Source: JABMNT01 sp048262255
GTDB lineage: Bacteria; Pseudomonadota; Alphaproteobacteria; Rhodospirillales; Casp-alpha2
DNA length: 64,000 nt
Assembly (NCBI GenBank): GCA_048262255.1
Contig: JBLXFH010000002.1
Location: 806,001-870,000, forward strand
Direction: 5' to 3'
Part shown: one piece after another, positions 35,113 to 44,006 of the stretch
How the letters are laid out: the number at the start of each line of letters is the position of its first letter
Position numbering within the stretch: position 1 is the stretch's first letter
The notes under the pieces: model-generated
Told to the model about the DNA's origin: nothing
What the model saw: only the letters and a program-made list of their open reading frames with translations
Databases searched by the model: none
Position numbers and translations under genes: made by a program

Positions 35113-35952
35113 ATGTATTTGTCTTCTTCAAAAACAAGCCTCTTTGCTATAGCTCTGGTCGTCGGGTTCATTTCACAAACCAGCGCAGTTGCTCAGGAAA
35201 CAGGCCCCGTTAAAAAAGACACCGGTGACTGGAAGTTTTCACTGGGCGCAGCAGGCGGATACTTTGCCGATTATGAAGGTTCTGATGATTACGACCTTAA
35301 CCCGCTTCCATTGGTCAACATTTCATGGCGCGATATTGTCTCTATCGGCAGCGTTGGCGGCCCCGGAATTCGGGTTAATTTTCTAAAAATAGAGGGCCCG
35401 ACATCGAAAGATCACCTCACCTTGTCGAGCTCGCTTGGCTATTTCGGCGGTCGTGATCAAGATGATAATGGTGCACTGCAGGGATTGGGTGATATTGACG
35501 GGGGGGCGACAGGTAAACTGTCCGCCGATTACCAGTTCCAGAACTTTGGCAGCAGCTTAGCGGTTGGTCGTGATTTAACAGGCGACCGGGAGGGGACAAC
35601 AATAGATGCCGGCCTGCGCTATTCCTTTGCCCTCGGCTCACCAAAAACAATGCTCACGCTCGGCTCATCTGCAACCTGGGCAGATGACAGCTACATGGAA
35701 AATATTTTCGGCATAAATACATCCCAGTCAGCCAATTCGGCGCTTTCTTATTCTGTCTATAACGCGGAGTCTGGGTTTAAGGATGTGGGGGCGAATGTAT
35801 CCGTTCGTCACTTCTGGAACCAAAACGTCGCCATCATGGGTCAGGGTGGCTACAAACACTTGTTAGGTGATGCGGCAGACAGCCCGATTGTTGACGGTCA
35901 GGGGAGCGCGGGGCAATTCTCGGCCTTGGTCGGCATCAGTTACAACTGGTAG
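35113..35952 (+). CDS. MipA/OmpV-family outer membrane protein
   Basis: About 279 residues from the ATG at 35113; the ATG at 35101 is an alternative. A signal peptide (FAIALVVGFISQTSAVAQ) precedes a beta-barrel pattern: FSLGAAGGYFADYEGSDDYDLNPLPLVNISW, the mark of MipA/OmpV scaffolding-like proteins, and a C-terminal strand ending in GISYNW with an aromatic residue. Alternating short strands continue throughout. It begins 79 bp after the SOUL gene in the same direction. Confidence 0.8.
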   Translation: MYLSSSKTSLFAIALVVGFISQTSAVAQETGPVKKDTGDWKFSLGAAGGYFADYEGSDDYDLNPLPLVNISWRDIVSIGSVGGPGIRVNFLKIEGPTSKDHLTLSSSLGYFGGRDQDDNGALQGLGDIDGGATGKLSADYQFQNFGSSLAVGRDLTGDREGTTIDAGLRYSFALGSPKTMLTLGSSATWADDSYMENIFGINTSQSANSALSYSVYNAESGFKDVGANVSVRHFWNQNVAIMGQGGYKHLLGDAADSPIVDGQGSAGQFSALVGISYNW

Positions 35953-36050
35953 AGCATCTGAACTGTTCCGCCTTGTAGAGGATCGGTCATCGACGCGGTT
36001 ACTTCTATCCGTCAATATAGCGGTTCAATACTCAAAGGCAGATCATCTCC

Positions 36051-37556
36051 ATGCAGCCACTTCCGCAACCTCTCAGCATGAACCGCCTCAAAGCCCGAAA
36101 TAATTTTATCCAGATTATGTCCAGTCTTGTGCTGGTCGATATCGCAATCACCGGAATCTACGTCGCTGTATCCGGGCGAATAGATGTGCTTGGCAGCGAC
36201 CTTCTTGCAAACCTTTTGATCTTCGGTTTGCTCAATTCGCTGGGTGCTTACCTTCTATTTTCCCCAATCCAAAACCTTATTGACGGTAAAGGCAGTCTTT
36301 TGACAGCCAAAAACCGGATCAACGCCTTGCCGGTATGGGCGACTGCCTGGGCCATAACATGCACAGCCGCTTACTGTTTTGTCGGTTTCTCGATTGGTAT
36401 TTTCATGCCCTATGAAATCGACCTTTCTTCGATCCCCCGCCCCGTTTTATTGGGCGCATTGCTCTGGTTCGGTTTTATTTACGCACTCTATTATGGGTTT
36501 TATATCTTTTTTGCAGTCAGCGATTTTGTAAATGGACTGAAATTGGAATTGACCAAGGAAGGCATCTTATTCGCGCCACGCGGTCAACCGCTTCGTCGCA
36601 AGCTGGTTTGCATCTTTGTTATAATTGCATTTGTTCCGGCAATTTTAATCGCACTGGACCTGACCATATTCAGGGAATTGCGTTCGGTTCAGGGGTTATC
36701 CGTCCAGCAATCGGTCTTCCTTGATCTTTTCGCATCGGCTTTTCTCGTGGGCGTCACCTTAATATTCATCACGCGGAATTTTGCATCCCCCTTACAAGAG
36801 CTTTCCCATGCCGTTGAAAAAATTCGAGAAGGCGATCTCTCTGTCCAGGTGCCTGTTGTCTCGAACGACGAGTTTGGGGTCCTTGCAGATAATTTTAATG
36901 CCATGACTTTGGGCTTGCGGGATCGCGAATTTATCAAGGATACGTTTGGCCGTTACGTTCCAAACGAGATTGTAAACAGGCTTCTGAAACACCGCGGCGT
37001 ATTAAAACCGCAATTGAAAACAGCAACCATTCTATTTGCAGATATTGCCGGCTTTACAAATATTTGCGAAAGCAAAGTGCCGAAAACGGTACTCAAGATG
37101 CTGAACGAATATTTTACAGTCGCGACGGCAGCAATGGATCTGTATGGCGGGGTCATCAATCAGTTCCAGGGTGATGCCATGCTGGTGACGTTTAATCTTC
37201 CCGTCTCGGATGCCATGCATTCAGACAATGCGGTGCGCGCCGCCATGGAACTCCAGCGCATTATCGCGGGCCGGACATTTCAGGGGGTTCCCCTTGAAAT
37301 CAGAATAGGCATCCATACAGGCGAGGTTATCGCAGGTTCTGTCGGTTCCGAACAACGCCTGAGCTATACCGTGCATGGTGATGCGGTAAACCTTGCTGCG
37401 CGCCTTGAAGAAATGAATAAGAAATATCAGACAAAAATATTACTGTCAGCCGATACCGCCGCACGGCTTAAAGGCTCGTTTGATCTGGAAGCCGTTGGTG
37501 TCGTCGACGTGAGAGGCCGCACGAAACCCGTTCGCGTTTATAAAATCGATATCTGA
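36051..37556 (+). CDS. Membrane HAMP-adenylate/guanylate cyclase, class III
   Basis: 501 residues. Six hydrophobic segments (~20-240), a HAMP domain (~243-295, ending NDEFGVLADNFNAM), then a class III cyclase domain. Metal-binding Asp331 (LFADIAGFT) and Asp375 (FQGDAML) are present, as are HGDAVNLAARLEEM with the transition-state Asn/Arg. The purine-recognising Lys usually three residues before the GD is Gln371 here, so specificity or activity may be altered. The ATG at 36078 is an alternative start. Confidence 0.85.
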   Translation: MQPLPQPLSMNRLKARNNFIQIMSSLVLVDIAITGIYVAVSGRIDVLGSDLLANLLIFGLLNSLGAYLLFSPIQNLIDGKGSLLTAKNRINALPVWATAWAITCTAAYCFVGFSIGIFMPYEIDLSSIPRPVLLGALLWFGFIYALYYGFYIFFAVSDFVNGLKLELTKEGILFAPRGQPLRRKLVCIFVIIAFVPAILIALDLTIFRELRSVQGLSVQQSVFLDLFASAFLVGVTLIFITRNFASPLQELSHAVEKIREGDLSVQVPVVSNDEFGVLADNFNAMTLGLRDREFIKDTFGRYVPNEIVNRLLKHRGVLKPQLKTATILFADIAGFTNICESKVPKTVLKMLNEYFTVATAAMDLYGGVINQFQGDAMLVTFNLPVSDAMHSDNAVRAAMELQRIIAGRTFQGVPLEIRIGIHTGEVIAGSVGSEQRLSYTVHGDAVNLAARLEEMNKKYQTKILLSADTAARLKGSFDLEAVGVVDVRGRTKPVRVYKIDI

Positions 37557-37635
37557 CACGTCTTTCAGATAAGATGATGACAAATATAAAATAATATGGG
37601 TTGATGAGAATAATCGTGTGAGGTGAAATAAAACG

Positions 37636-38086
37636 ATGAGAACACACAAAGCAATATTTCGAACCCCTTATGTTTGTTCAAGCCCCACTCTCACCAAGGT
37701 TTCGGTTCGTGATTTTGAAATCCTGATTGATAAGCCCCAGCAATCAGGGCACCGACAAAGGAGCGCGGCCGCTTGAATATATGCTGGCGTCTCTGGCCGG
37801 TTGCTTCAACGTTATGATCTACAAAATTGCGGTCAAGAAAGGCATCGTTCTCCTTGATCTGGAAATCGACGTTGTTGGCATCTGTGATTCACCTGGCATT
37901 CATGGCTGCGAGCCCGTTGATGTCCCCTTTCCTAAAATACGTGAAGACATTCGGGCTAAAACACAAAATTCAGAATCCGAGATTGAAATTTTAAAACAAC
38001 AGTTAGCCTGGCGCTGCCCTGTTAAATTGATTCTGAAGCAAAGCGGATCTTTGATAAAAGAATCGTGGGACATCGAATACGTTTAA
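37636..38086 (+). pseudogene. OsmC-family protein, frameshifted
   Basis: An ATG at 37636 opens MRTHKAIFRTPYVCSSPT... and EILIDKPQQSG, an OsmC-type start. Near 37746-37752 the frame breaks and continues one frame over as GTDKGARPLEYMLASLAGC with the family's first Cys, through RCPVKLIL with the second. The total of 451 bases is one too many for an intact frame. OsmC proteins reduce organic hydroperoxides. It may be a true lesion or a sequencing error in the GGGC tract. Confidence 0.75.
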
Positions 38087-38111
38087 CTCAAGACCACAAC
38101 CCTCGGGCCAC

Positions 38112-38603
38112 CTATGACGATTTTTTCTTTTGCGCATTATCGCGCGCGACGGCAACCACCAGCTCCGGATTAGCCACCGCCATAATCGCATCGACGTTCG
38201 ACTTGAAAGCCTGAAAAGCCACGTCATTTTTGGCGTCCGCATCACCCGGATCACGACCCTCGAATTGCGACAAGGCGGTTTGCAGCCGCGCCCCGGTCGC
38301 CAGACAATGCCGCAGGCGCTTGAACGAAGCATACATGGAATGCAAAGCCAGAAGGATGGAGGCCAGCAACCCCAGCTTGATAGCGAGAGTGGGATCGAAC
38401 CGGTATTGCAGAAAGCTCATTTCATCCATGGGACCGGGAAAGAAGACCAGAAGAAGCGCACAAACCACAACAACAACCAGTGCGGCGATGAGGTTGTTCT
38501 TGGAGATTTTTGCATTCTGCACATACCAGTTCACATAGCGCTGGAATTCGGTTTCCAGATAAGCCTCGACGCGCTGCCCCCGTTTATTGTCTTTGGATGT
38601 CAT
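38112..38603 (-). CDS. Hypothetical membrane protein with two transmembrane helices
   Basis: 163 residues from the ATG at 38603 (AGG six bases upstream; an upstream ATG at 38633 lacks this). A charged N-terminal segment is followed by two helices (IAALVVVVVCALLLVFF and AIKLGLLASILLALHSMY) and a C-terminal cytoplasmic part rich in Ala/Asp/Lys ending QKKKSS. No family recognised. It converges with the OsmC remnant, with 25 bp between stops. Confidence 0.65.
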   Translation of the reverse strand: MTSKDNKRGQRVEAYLETEFQRYVNWYVQNAKISKNNLIAALVVVVVCALLLVFFPGPMDEMSFLQYRFDPTLAIKLGLLASILLALHSMYASFKRLRHCLATGARLQTALSQFEGRDPGDADAKNDVAFQAFKSNVDAIMAVANPELVVAVARDNAQKKKSS

Positions 38604-38815
38604 TTTGAACCTGTCGGTATTTAATGTGAACACGTGCCATCATCGTGAAACGCGCCCCACAATCCAACCCTTAATTAAAAAGGCCACGCGACTGGCGGCC
38701 CTGTCATTAAAAGGCGGCCGAAACCAGGCCAGAGCCTCCAATAAACAGTTGATTTGCCTAGGGTAGAAAATGCTCTTAAACTCAGCAATCAACATATAGC
38801 AAAGAAGATAACGTT

Positions 38816-39034
38816 ATGGGATCAGGATCAACACGACCAAACAATGCCGATGACAAAATGATAGCTGCTATTGAACGTGGTGACCGAGACGAATTTAAAG
38901 ATCGCAAACCACCAAAAAATGCAGATAAAAAATTAATTAAAGAAAAAGCAGCGAGATCAGAAAAAGCACAAGAAAAAACCGAAAGATTAAAAGCGTTGAG
39001 ATTGGCAGCAGCAAAAGAAGCAAAGTCTAAATAA
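38816..39034 (+). CDS. Small Lys/Glu-rich hypothetical protein
   Basis: 72 residues, highly charged (DKKLIKEKAARSEKAQEKTE), probably one helix, with AAGAAGA upstream of the ATG. No family recognised. It is the last possible host gene before the integration site. It could be a spurious frame, but codon usage and the ribosome binding site look acceptable. Confidence 0.45.
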   Translation: MGSGSTRPNNADDKMIAAIERGDRDEFKDRKPPKNADKKLIKEKAARSEKAQEKTERLKALRLAAAKEAKSK

Positions 39035-39230
39035 ACAGAGAAACCCCAATATGGGGAGGATATTCTAAACGCTAACGGTGTATCCTCTTAATTTCTTGCC
39101 GATCGACTGTTGAGCTCGGGAATGGGAACATATTCGCGTGTTTAATCATCGGTTTAACGCTTATATAACTGCCCCCAAAATCAAATACTGCCCTATAGCT
39201 GAGTGGGGATTGGAAAGGCTCAGAAACGGC

Positions 39231-39258
39231 AAAAGCCTGAGGTTTCCCTCAGGCTTTT
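39231..39258 (-). terminator. Displaced original terminator of tRNA-Val
   Basis: Perfect 12-bp stem AAAAGCCTGAGG (39231-39242) with CCTCAGGCTTTT (39247-39258), tetraloop GAAA on the minus strand. It lies directly after the orphan tRNA 3' copy, as expected for the chromosomal terminator left behind by integration. Confidence 0.75.
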
Positions 39259-39259
39259 G

Positions 39260-39305
39260 ATGGTGGGAACGACTGGGATTGAACCAGTGACCCCTGCAAT
39301 GTCAA
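39260..39305. repeat. Left attachment site: 46-bp copy of the tRNA-Val 3' half
   Basis: Identical over 46 bp to 51521-51566, the 3' half of tRNA-Val(GAC) including CCA and ending in the anticodon loop. Beyond this point the sequences diverge. It is not a complete tRNA gene: the D arm and 5' acceptor strand are absent. It marks the left boundary of the island. Confidence 0.93.
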
Positions 39306-39398
39306 CCGCTTGCGTACCGGCGTAAGGGTTTGATAAAGCGCCCAAACCTTTAGCAGATTTAGCAGGGTTTATATCTTTTTCGGTTTCATTCGGATTCT

Positions 39399-39415
39399 AT
39401 GTACCGGTTTTGTAT
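39399..39415. repeat. Possible integrase arm-type site, left copy
   Basis: ATGTACCGGTTTTGTAT, one mismatch from 51430-51446. Both lie within about 130 bp of an island end. Confidence 0.4.
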
Positions 39416-39466
39416 TTGTGCGACCTGCATAACGTGAACGTAAAATGCCCCACAACGACAAGTATA

Positions 39467-40567
39467 CTACATGACAATACCGGTACCAGGAACTCTTAGC
39501 TCCTCTAACCATCTACGCAAAGTTTGACGATCTGAGATGCGTATCGGATAGTTTCGTGCCGTAGAGGTAGCTACAGCCCCAGGGGCCAACCTCGAGGTTG
39601 TTACTATCATACCAGACTCAGCATTCTCGTGTATGATGTCAGCGTACAGAGCTTTAACGATTACTTTTTCGACATCTGCCTTCTGACGTTTACATTGTAC
39701 AATTATTTGGGGAGGAAGATTAGAATCCTTATCTGCACGCCATGCCCTAACGTCAACCCCGTCATCTCCACGACCTGGACCAAGCTCAACCTTGTAGCCC
39801 GTTCGATCAAAATATTCGGCTGTTAAATGTTCAAATTTTCGCCAGTTCATTTTACTAATATCGTCAAAATTATGGTTTAAATAGTCTATATATCGTTGAT
39901 CAAAAAAATTTCCATTAGAAGTATTCAACCCCTCACTTACAAATAGATCGCGGAGCTGAATAATGTCTTTCCATTGCGACTCCGGTGGGATGATCCACGG
40001 ATTTACCAGCATATATGCCTCCATAGAATGGATAAGCGATTCGGCCATCTCCAATCCAATTAAACCGTGTTTCTTATGGCAGATATCAATGAGTTCGTGT
40101 GAATTGAAATTGTATGATATTTTTTCTGCAGCCGCTTGAATTATGCTAGGCACGTTCGCCAGTTCGAAGACAAAGTTTTCTGAATTAAGTGTTGGTCTTG
40201 GCTCGAAATTATCGCCTAGTATTTTTCTATCTAACCAATGGAAGAACTCTGTCTGAACTGACATCAAGATGTTCAAGTTATTTTCGTCGTGCATATGCTT
40301 ATAAAATAAAGAGGCCCCTGGAGCTGTATTGGTTGAGCTTTCCAGACGGCCCAATTTATATAGTAGCGCTTCTACTATATCGGCAAACATATCAGACCTA
40401 ATTCGGACTAATGAATTATTATCCAGGCTAGAAAACTCAGAAAATTCATTACGTTCATTGAAAAAATTATCAAGCTCTTCTCGACCAATCGCAACGCCGG
40501 ATTTATATCCGACAACCTCAGATAAACTTTCTAAAAAATGAGCCGCTGAAAAAATGATTGATCCCAT
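39467..40567 (-). CDS. Mrr-like restriction endonuclease domain protein
   Basis: About 366 residues from the ATG at 40567 (a TTG at 40591 is an alternative). The C-terminal ~130 residues form an Mrr-type PD-(D/E)xK nuclease: NWRKFEHLTAEYFDRTGYKVELGPGRGDDGVDV, with the active-site Asp in DDGVDV and QCKR completing it, then MIVTTSRLAPGA. The N-terminal ~230 residues are helical and unrecognised. Mrr enzymes cut modified DNA. As the first gene inside the left end of the island, it is probably a conflict gene; base composition is AT-richer than in the host genes. Confidence 0.8.
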   Translation of the reverse strand: MGSIIFSAAHFLESLSEVVGYKSGVAIGREELDNFFNERNEFSEFSSLDNNSLVRIRSDMFADIVEALLYKLGRLESSTNTAPGASLFYKHMHDENNLNILMSVQTEFFHWLDRKILGDNFEPRPTLNSENFVFELANVPSIIQAAAEKISYNFNSHELIDICHKKHGLIGLEMAESLIHSMEAYMLVNPWIIPPESQWKDIIQLRDLFVSEGLNTSNGNFFDQRYIDYLNHNFDDISKMNWRKFEHLTAEYFDRTGYKVELGPGRGDDGVDVRAWRADKDSNLPPQIIVQCKRQKADVEKVIVKALYADIIHENAESGMIVTTSRLAPGAVATSTARNYPIRISDRQTLRRWLEELRVPGTGIVM

Positions 40568-40651
40568 ATCGTTATTCTCATACCTAATCAAATATCGAAC
40601 AAGCGAAACAATCTACATTTCACGATCACTCAAAACATTATTGCGATGTCA

Positions 40652-41704
40652 CTAAGCCACTAACCTGATTTTTCGACGCCTTTTCTGCTTTGGGTGGGTT
40701 CTCCTGAATGCCTGATCTAGAGCACTGGCGGCATCATTCAAATAGTCCGGGTGATGTTTGGCATAGTGCTTAATCGTTGTCTTAATATCGGCATGCCCAA
40801 GCATCCCTGCAATCTGCCAAAGATCCACTCCCGCTTGAGCCATCCATGTTGCGCAGGTATGACGCAATGTATTCGGGGTAACGTCATTTAAACCGGCACG
40901 TTTCGCTGCCCTCCTGAAGGCATCATTTATTTTCTCAAGTTTCATGCCAGCATACTCAATGACATATTCCGAAGTTGCTCTTTCTTTAGCTTCTTCCAAT
41001 GCTGTGAATAAGGTTTCATTGATCGGAACAACGACACGCCGCTTCTTCGTCTGCATCCGCCCATTCGGATTAAAATCAATACGACGGTTCTCCATATCCA
41101 CCTGTTCCCAAGTCAAATCCTGAATGGCTCCTCGTCGAGCGGCGGCATTCAATGCAACAATGCAAAAGAGCCGAACATGATAACTCCGGCAGGCATCTAT
41201 CAATTTATCGACTTCCTCCACCGTCAACCAACGGTCCTTAGGCGAATTCGGCGGGGGCAGCTCAAAATGCGGAACTTTTGATATCCATCCTTCTGCCAAA
41301 GCGTATTTCAATGACGATTGAAGCAACGACAACTCGGAACGGATACTACTATTACTTACCCCTATCTTGCGACGCTTCTCCGTATACGATTGGATATGTT
41401 CTCGTCGTATCATGCTGGGTAAGCGTCGTGCGAAAACCCGTTTTAATGGCTTTGCACGATACTCCAATGACTCGACGGATGAGATAACCGGTCTGCGCAT
41501 TTCGATATAGGCATCGATGATATGCGGGGGCAGAAGTTTTTCTGGCCTGCGCCCACCCCGCTCTTCGATAAATGCATCTAGCTCCGCTTCGGCCTCCGCA
41601 ATTTGATTCGTCCCCGTCGAACGCCTTTGTGTTTTTCCATTTTCACTCCAGACGATGTGCCAGTTCGGACGCCCCGCGACCTTTGCAATTCTTGGTTTTG
41701 ACAT
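40652..41704 (-). CDS. int: Tyrosine recombinase, island integrase
   Basis: 350 residues: an N-terminal arm-binding part, a core-binding SAM-like domain (~58-140), and a catalytic domain. Catalytic residues: Arg190 (NAAARRGA), Lys220 region (MQTKKRRVVVP), Arg281 (TPNTLRHTCATW), His304 (LGHADIKTT), and the nucleophile Tyr314 (KHYAKHHPD). The usual His of the HxxR box is Asn278. It should catalyse insertion at the tRNA-Val anticodon loop. Its start lies inside the excisionase gene. Confidence 0.92.
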   Translation of the reverse strand: MSKPRIAKVAGRPNWHIVWSENGKTQRRSTGTNQIAEAEAELDAFIEERGGRRPEKLLPPHIIDAYIEMRRPVISSVESLEYRAKPLKRVFARRLPSMIRREHIQSYTEKRRKIGVSNSSIRSELSLLQSSLKYALAEGWISKVPHFELPPPNSPKDRWLTVEEVDKLIDACRSYHVRLFCIVALNAAARRGAIQDLTWEQVDMENRRIDFNPNGRMQTKKRRVVVPINETLFTALEEAKERATSEYVIEYAGMKLEKINDAFRRAAKRAGLNDVTPNTLRHTCATWMAQAGVDLWQIAGMLGHADIKTTIKHYAKHHPDYLNDAASALDQAFRRTHPKQKRRRKIRLVA

Positions 41705-41871
41705 GATGCTTCCTCATACTTTTCTACATATTTAATAGGAATACGAATAGAGCCGCCGATCTTGAGGTGGGGCAATAGGCCTTTACTTGTAAGATTGTAA
41801 ACTTGACTGAGACTGACTGACCAATGCTCTGCTAGCGTTTTGACAGTAAAGTGACGTGCTGGTTCTGCCAT
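41578..41871 (-). CDS. Excisionase-like helix-turn-helix protein
   Basis: 97 residues from the ATG at 41871 (AAGGAG ten bases upstream). A MerR/Xis-like winged helix is visible: TVKTLAEHWSVSLSQVYNLTSKGLLPHLKIGGSIRIPIKYVEKYE. A basic tail (RRGRIKLRRPKRS) follows. It overlaps the integrase start by 127 bp in another frame, so the two are expressed together. Likely the directionality factor for island excision. Confidence 0.8.
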   Translation of the reverse strand: MAEPARHFTVKTLAEHWSVSLSQVYNLTSKGLLPHLKIGGSIRIPIKYVEKYEEASCQNQELQRSRGVRTGTSSGVKMEKHKGVRRGRIKLRRPKRS

Positions 41872-42090
41872 TTCAGACCAACTCCTTCTTCTATATTTTA
41901 CTAATAATTGTGAAATTATTACAAATAATTGCATATATTATAAATAAAGTCAATATAAATATTAACTGTTTAATTATATATGAAATTATTTGTAATAATG
42001 AAAAATATATACTTAACTTTTTATTTATTTATAAAATATATTATTCTTTAATATTTATATTACTCTCCTTGAAAAGCCAAACTGTGGGAC
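41872..42090. other. Very AT-rich intergenic stretch
   Basis: About 220 bp of mainly A and T upstream of the excisionase/integrase pair, without genes. It probably contains their promoter. Its composition differs sharply from that of the flanking chromosome. Confidence 0.6.
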
Positions 42091-42771
42091 CTAAATCTCT
42101 TCTCTCGTCCGAAGCAACACTTTCCGCACCGTACTCGGATACCACTCTCCACCGCGAGCGGTAGCGATACCTCGCATGTTGAGAGCCTCAGCAAGGGCCG
42201 TATATGTGGCTACGCCGGTGCATTGCATATCGCGAATAATGGGCAGAATATTCGCTGCGAATTGATCCGCACGTCGCAAGCGCTCTTTGAGGCCCTTCTC
42301 TTGTGCTTCTGCTAGATTGGTATGATTCCCGAGTTTTGCACCTGCCGCTTTCTTGGCCTGCAATGCAGCCTTTGTGCGTTCCGCGATAAGATGGCGTTCT
42401 TTCTCTGCTAGAGCGGCATAAATATGAAGCATAAACGGATCAACGTCCTTCCCCAACTCCGCCACGACAAACGGAATTTGTTTTGCTACTAATCCTGAGA
42501 TGAAGTGAACATCCCTGGACAATCTGTCCAGCTTGGCGACTAAAACTGAACACTTTCGTTTTCTGGCCTCTGAAAGTGCTGCAGCAAGCCGTGGGCGTCT
42601 TTCGATAGCATCAGCACCCTTGCCGGTCTCAACCTCGGAATGCTCTTGCACGATCTCATATCCGTGGCTGGTGGCGAACTGACGGCAGATGGTGCGTTGC
42701 GCTTCAAGTCCAAGACCGCTTTTACCCTGACGGTCTGTAGATACGCGAGTGTATAGAATAATAGGTTGCAT
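42091..42771 (-). CDS. Serine recombinase (resolvase family)
   Basis: 226 residues. The catalytic Ser11 lies in LYTRVSTDRQG; later motifs include LDRLSRDVHFISGL and AALAEKERHLIAERTKAAL, followed by a C-terminal DNA-binding part (MRGIATARGGEWYPSTVRKVL). It has the small resolvase/invertase size and may resolve or invert DNA within the element. AAGG lies nine bases before the ATG. It is a second recombinase besides the tyrosine integrase. Confidence 0.88.
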   Translation of the reverse strand: MQPIILYTRVSTDRQGKSGLGLEAQRTICRQFATSHGYEIVQEHSEVETGKGADAIERRPRLAAALSEARKRKCSVLVAKLDRLSRDVHFISGLVAKQIPFVVAELGKDVDPFMLHIYAALAEKERHLIAERTKAALQAKKAAGAKLGNHTNLAEAQEKGLKERLRRADQFAANILPIIRDMQCTGVATYTALAEALNMRGIATARGGEWYPSTVRKVLLRTREEI

Positions 42772-42985
42772 GGTTCTTTACCTTGATTAAACGTGGGTTT
42801 AGTTCGTCTATATCGAACCCTGCCACCCAAGAAATCTGGCCTGCAATCCAAATAATTCTAATGTTGTTTTCTTTGTTTACATGGCTGCTCTGCACAGCGG
42901 ACATAGCGGTTTTCAGAGGGTGTACATAGCCATACCGCAAATTATGTATGATGCATTATGCGCTTACTGTTTTTATGTAAGGCGC

Positions 42986-43456
42986 TTAACGAGGGATAAA
43001 GATGTAAAGGATGAGAAAACCGAATATAGCAATCCCAACGACCATGACCAACGCCCCTGCATAGTCGATTTGTCTTATACTTGACCATTGAGGCATTCGG
43101 AATTGTCGCGCTATGGCATCCCTATTAAACCGTAATTGAAGTCGAGGTTTTTGAGTTGGCTGTTCGCAACCACAGTGTTTGCAGATTTTAGCCTTGTATC
43201 TAATTTTTTCATCACAGGCAGGGCAGGTCTTTTCTTCGGGTGCTGCAAATAATGCAGGCACAAATATGAAAACGAATAAAATACCTAGAAGAGATAAAGT
43301 CATTTTTGTTGCCGCAGCGATATCCCCAATGATTAAGGCGATAAGGAGCCACAACACTCCGACTGAAATGAATGTAGTGATAAGATGGATAAATGCCCCA
43401 CCACCAAGCATCGCAAGCAGGATGAGAAACAAAAGGATGATAATCAACCAGAGCAT
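42986..43456 (-). CDS. Membrane protein with a zinc-ribbon
   Basis: 156 residues. Two or three N-terminal helices (LWLIIILLFLILLAML and later), a four-Cys zinc ribbon CPACDEKI...CKHCGCEQ (~78-98), a basic linker, and a C-terminal helix (IAIFGFLILYIFI). No named family; similar zinc-ribbon membrane proteins are common on mobile elements. It lies 14 bp downstream of the lipoprotein gene, probably one unit. Confidence 0.65.
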   Translation of the reverse strand: MLWLIIILLFLILLAMLGGGAFIHLITTFISVGVLWLLIALIIGDIAAATKMTLSLLGILFVFIFVPALFAAPEEKTCPACDEKIRYKAKICKHCGCEQPTQKPRLQLRFNRDAIARQFRMPQWSSIRQIDYAGALVMVVGIAIFGFLILYIFIPR

Positions 43457-43470
43457 ACTTTTGCTACTGT

Positions 43471-43884
43471 CTAGCGACCTTTTGCCGCACCGAAGTAAAT
43501 GTTGTTATCTGTGACGCCATAAATGCAGCGCATTTCATTCAGCACCAGCCCCCCAAATTTATTCTTTCCACGAATAGGGGCGGTATAAACCACACGACGC
43601 GGAGGGAGGTGGTCCCATTTCTGACCGTACGTTGTGCTAATCCACAAACGATTAAGGGTTAACTCCCCCGCCATCTCAAATGAATTGGGATCATTCATTG
43701 AGTTTTTGAATGATGAGATACATTGGTCTTTAAGGATGTCACTAAAATGAGCCTGCGCAATTGCGATATCACGTTGTATATCAGCACTGCGCTTTGCTTG
43801 GTCTTGAGAAGTTTGACAGGCAGATACCATGATCCCCCCAAGAAACACTAAGCTAACTGTTTTCATCAATGGGCTAAAAATCAT
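43471..43884 (-). CDS. Putative lipoprotein of unknown function
   Basis: 137 residues with a lipoprotein signal (KTVSLVFLGGIMVSACQ; lipidation at the Cys). The mature part contains CISSFKNSMNDPNSFEM and MRCIYGVTDNNIYFG, with two further Cys that could pair. TAGGAG precedes the ATG at good distance. Not recognised. It is upstream of the zinc-ribbon membrane protein. Confidence 0.65.
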   Translation of the reverse strand: MIFSPLMKTVSLVFLGGIMVSACQTSQDQAKRSADIQRDIAIAQAHFSDILKDQCISSFKNSMNDPNSFEMAGELTLNRLWISTTYGQKWDHLPPRRVVYTAPIRGKNKFGGLVLNEMRCIYGVTDNNIYFGAAKGR

Positions 43885-44006
43885 TATTTGCTCCTAATTG
43901 TCTTTGGGTTGTTACCTCGTCTACGTGCTAAATTCTTACATCAATTCTGTGTACACGCAAACTGTGTGTATCTGGGGTGCTGGTTTTAATGTAGACGGAC
44001 CAGCGA

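Noticed and set aside
39261..39305. Second tRNA-Val gene
   Set aside because: Only the 3' half is present; the sequence beyond the anticodon loop does not form a D arm or acceptor strand. It is the displaced attachment copy.
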